This document shows, piece by piece, positions 63,481 to 64,000 of a stretch of DNA of 64,000 bases. Each line of letters opens with the position of its first letter. The stretch's first letter is position 1. The DNA lies in NCBI GenBank assembly GCA_949318235.1, contig CASGGR010000022.1, forward strand, positions 248,001 through 312,000, read 5' to 3'. Source of the stretch: Ecdyonurus torrentis. Lineage: Eukaryota; Arthropoda; Insecta; Ephemeroptera; Heptageniidae. Position numbers and translations under genes: made by a program. The notes under the pieces are model-generated. The model was not told the origin of the DNA. It searched no databases and saw only the letters and a program-made list of their open reading frames with translations.

Positions 63481-64000
63481 GTGTAATAACCTTTTCTTTG
63501 CAAGTTTGTTAGTCCTACATTTTAGTTCAAACCGCAAGCCGGTAGCTTTATTAATTTCGGAGATATCATCAAAAATCGTACTCACAGTCTGAAAAGTACG
63601 ATGAGAAAGCACTTCGATTCTTTATAACTGCGAAAGTTTACATTAAAGCGATTAAGGTGTCATAACCTTTTCTTTGCAAGTCTGTTAGTTCTACATTTAA
63701 TTCAAACCGCCAGCCTGTAGCATTATTAGTTTCGGAGATTTTATCAAAAACGTTTTCACAGTCTGAAAAGTACGATGAGAAAGCACTGAAATTCTATATA
63801 ACTGCGAAAGTTTGCATTGGATCGATTTAGGTGTCATAACCTTTTCTTTGCAAGTCTGTTAGTCCTACATTTAATTCAAACCGCCAGCCTGTAGCATTAT
63901 TAGTTTCGGAGATTTTATCAAAAACGTTTTCACAGTCTGAAAAGTACGATGAGAAAGCACTGAAATTCTCTATAACTGCGAAAGTTTGCATTGGAGCGAT

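Larger units (their letters stand above)
59895..64000 (-). repeat. Satellite family B: ~176 bp monomers, about 23 copies, inverted relative to family A
   Basis: The landmark GTCTGTTAGTCCTAC recurs at 59994, 60170, 60346, 60522, 60696, 60872, 61046 and 61222, giving a period of 174-176 bp. Each unit reads, on the + strand, CTTTTCTTTGCAAGTCTG, CAAACCGCAAGCCTGTAGC, GAGATATCATCAAAAATCG, CACAGTCTGAAAAGTACGAT, GCGAAAGTTTGCATTGGA, then GCGATTAAGGTGTAATAAC. Its reverse complement aligns with the a1 half of the family A monomer. Monomers are more divergent from each other than in A. Minus-strand frames of about 68 codons start at GTG and cross monomer borders; since the period is not a multiple of three, they are not a maintained gene. 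The array continues past the right edge. Confidence 0.95.

Noticed and set aside
59884..64000. ~68-residue minus-strand frames in family B that run through a whole monomer
   Set aside because: They begin at GTG and overlap the next monomer in another frame because the period is not a multiple of three. Several monomers break the frame. No domain or signal is recognisable.
1777..64000. Telomeric or subtelomeric repeat
   Set aside because: No TTAGGG, TTAGG or similar short telomere motif tract was seen in either orientation.

Overview
The window is eukaryotic repeat DNA with almost no single-copy sequence. It looks like part of a centromeric, pericentromeric or other heterochromatic region of an invertebrate-type genome. 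The host lineage cannot be fixed from this sequence: the only protein-coding segment is a Ty3/gypsy-type retrotransposon fragment, and that superfamily is found throughout eukaryotes. No host gene, tRNA, rRNA, CRISPR array or bacterial feature is visible.

Layout. (1) Positions 1-1776 are part of an LTR-retrotransposon pol gene. It is open from the left edge, holds reverse transcriptase and RNase H, and has no integrase or LTR. (2) About 1777-59894 is one uninterrupted head-to-tail array of an AT-rich satellite ('family A'), with a monomer of about 341-342 bp and roughly 170 copies. The array is built from higher-order repeats (HORs): a 7-monomer block (period ~2,385 bp) near 3.85-8.3 kb; a 15-monomer block (~5,127 bp) at 8.3-28.9 kb; a nested 10 + 16 = 26-monomer arrangement (~3,411 / ~5,457 / ~8,869 bp) at 28.9-43.3 kb; and a shifting 9/7/9/5/6/7-monomer mosaic at 43.3-59.9 kb. 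(3) About 59895-64000 is a second array ('family B'), with a monomer of about 176 bp, about 23 copies, its own multi-monomer duplications, and the opposite orientation to A.

The main observation is how the two satellites relate. The reverse complement of the B monomer aligns along its whole length with the first half of the A monomer. A 64-bp core differs at only 5 positions, while the rest of the unit is only about 60% alike. The second half of the A monomer also aligns weakly with the first. A therefore appears to be an old dimer of a unit of about 170-176 bp, and B a single-unit relative now lying inverted beside it. The conserved core within otherwise diverged repeats is the best candidate here for a selected element, such as a protein-binding or nucleosome-phasing site.

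The retroelement reading frame runs directly into satellite DNA, and its stop codon lies in satellite-like sequence. Most A monomers carry an AATAAA hexamer on the + strand. All alignments and period estimates were made by eye from the sequence. No consensus building, dot plot or database search was run.
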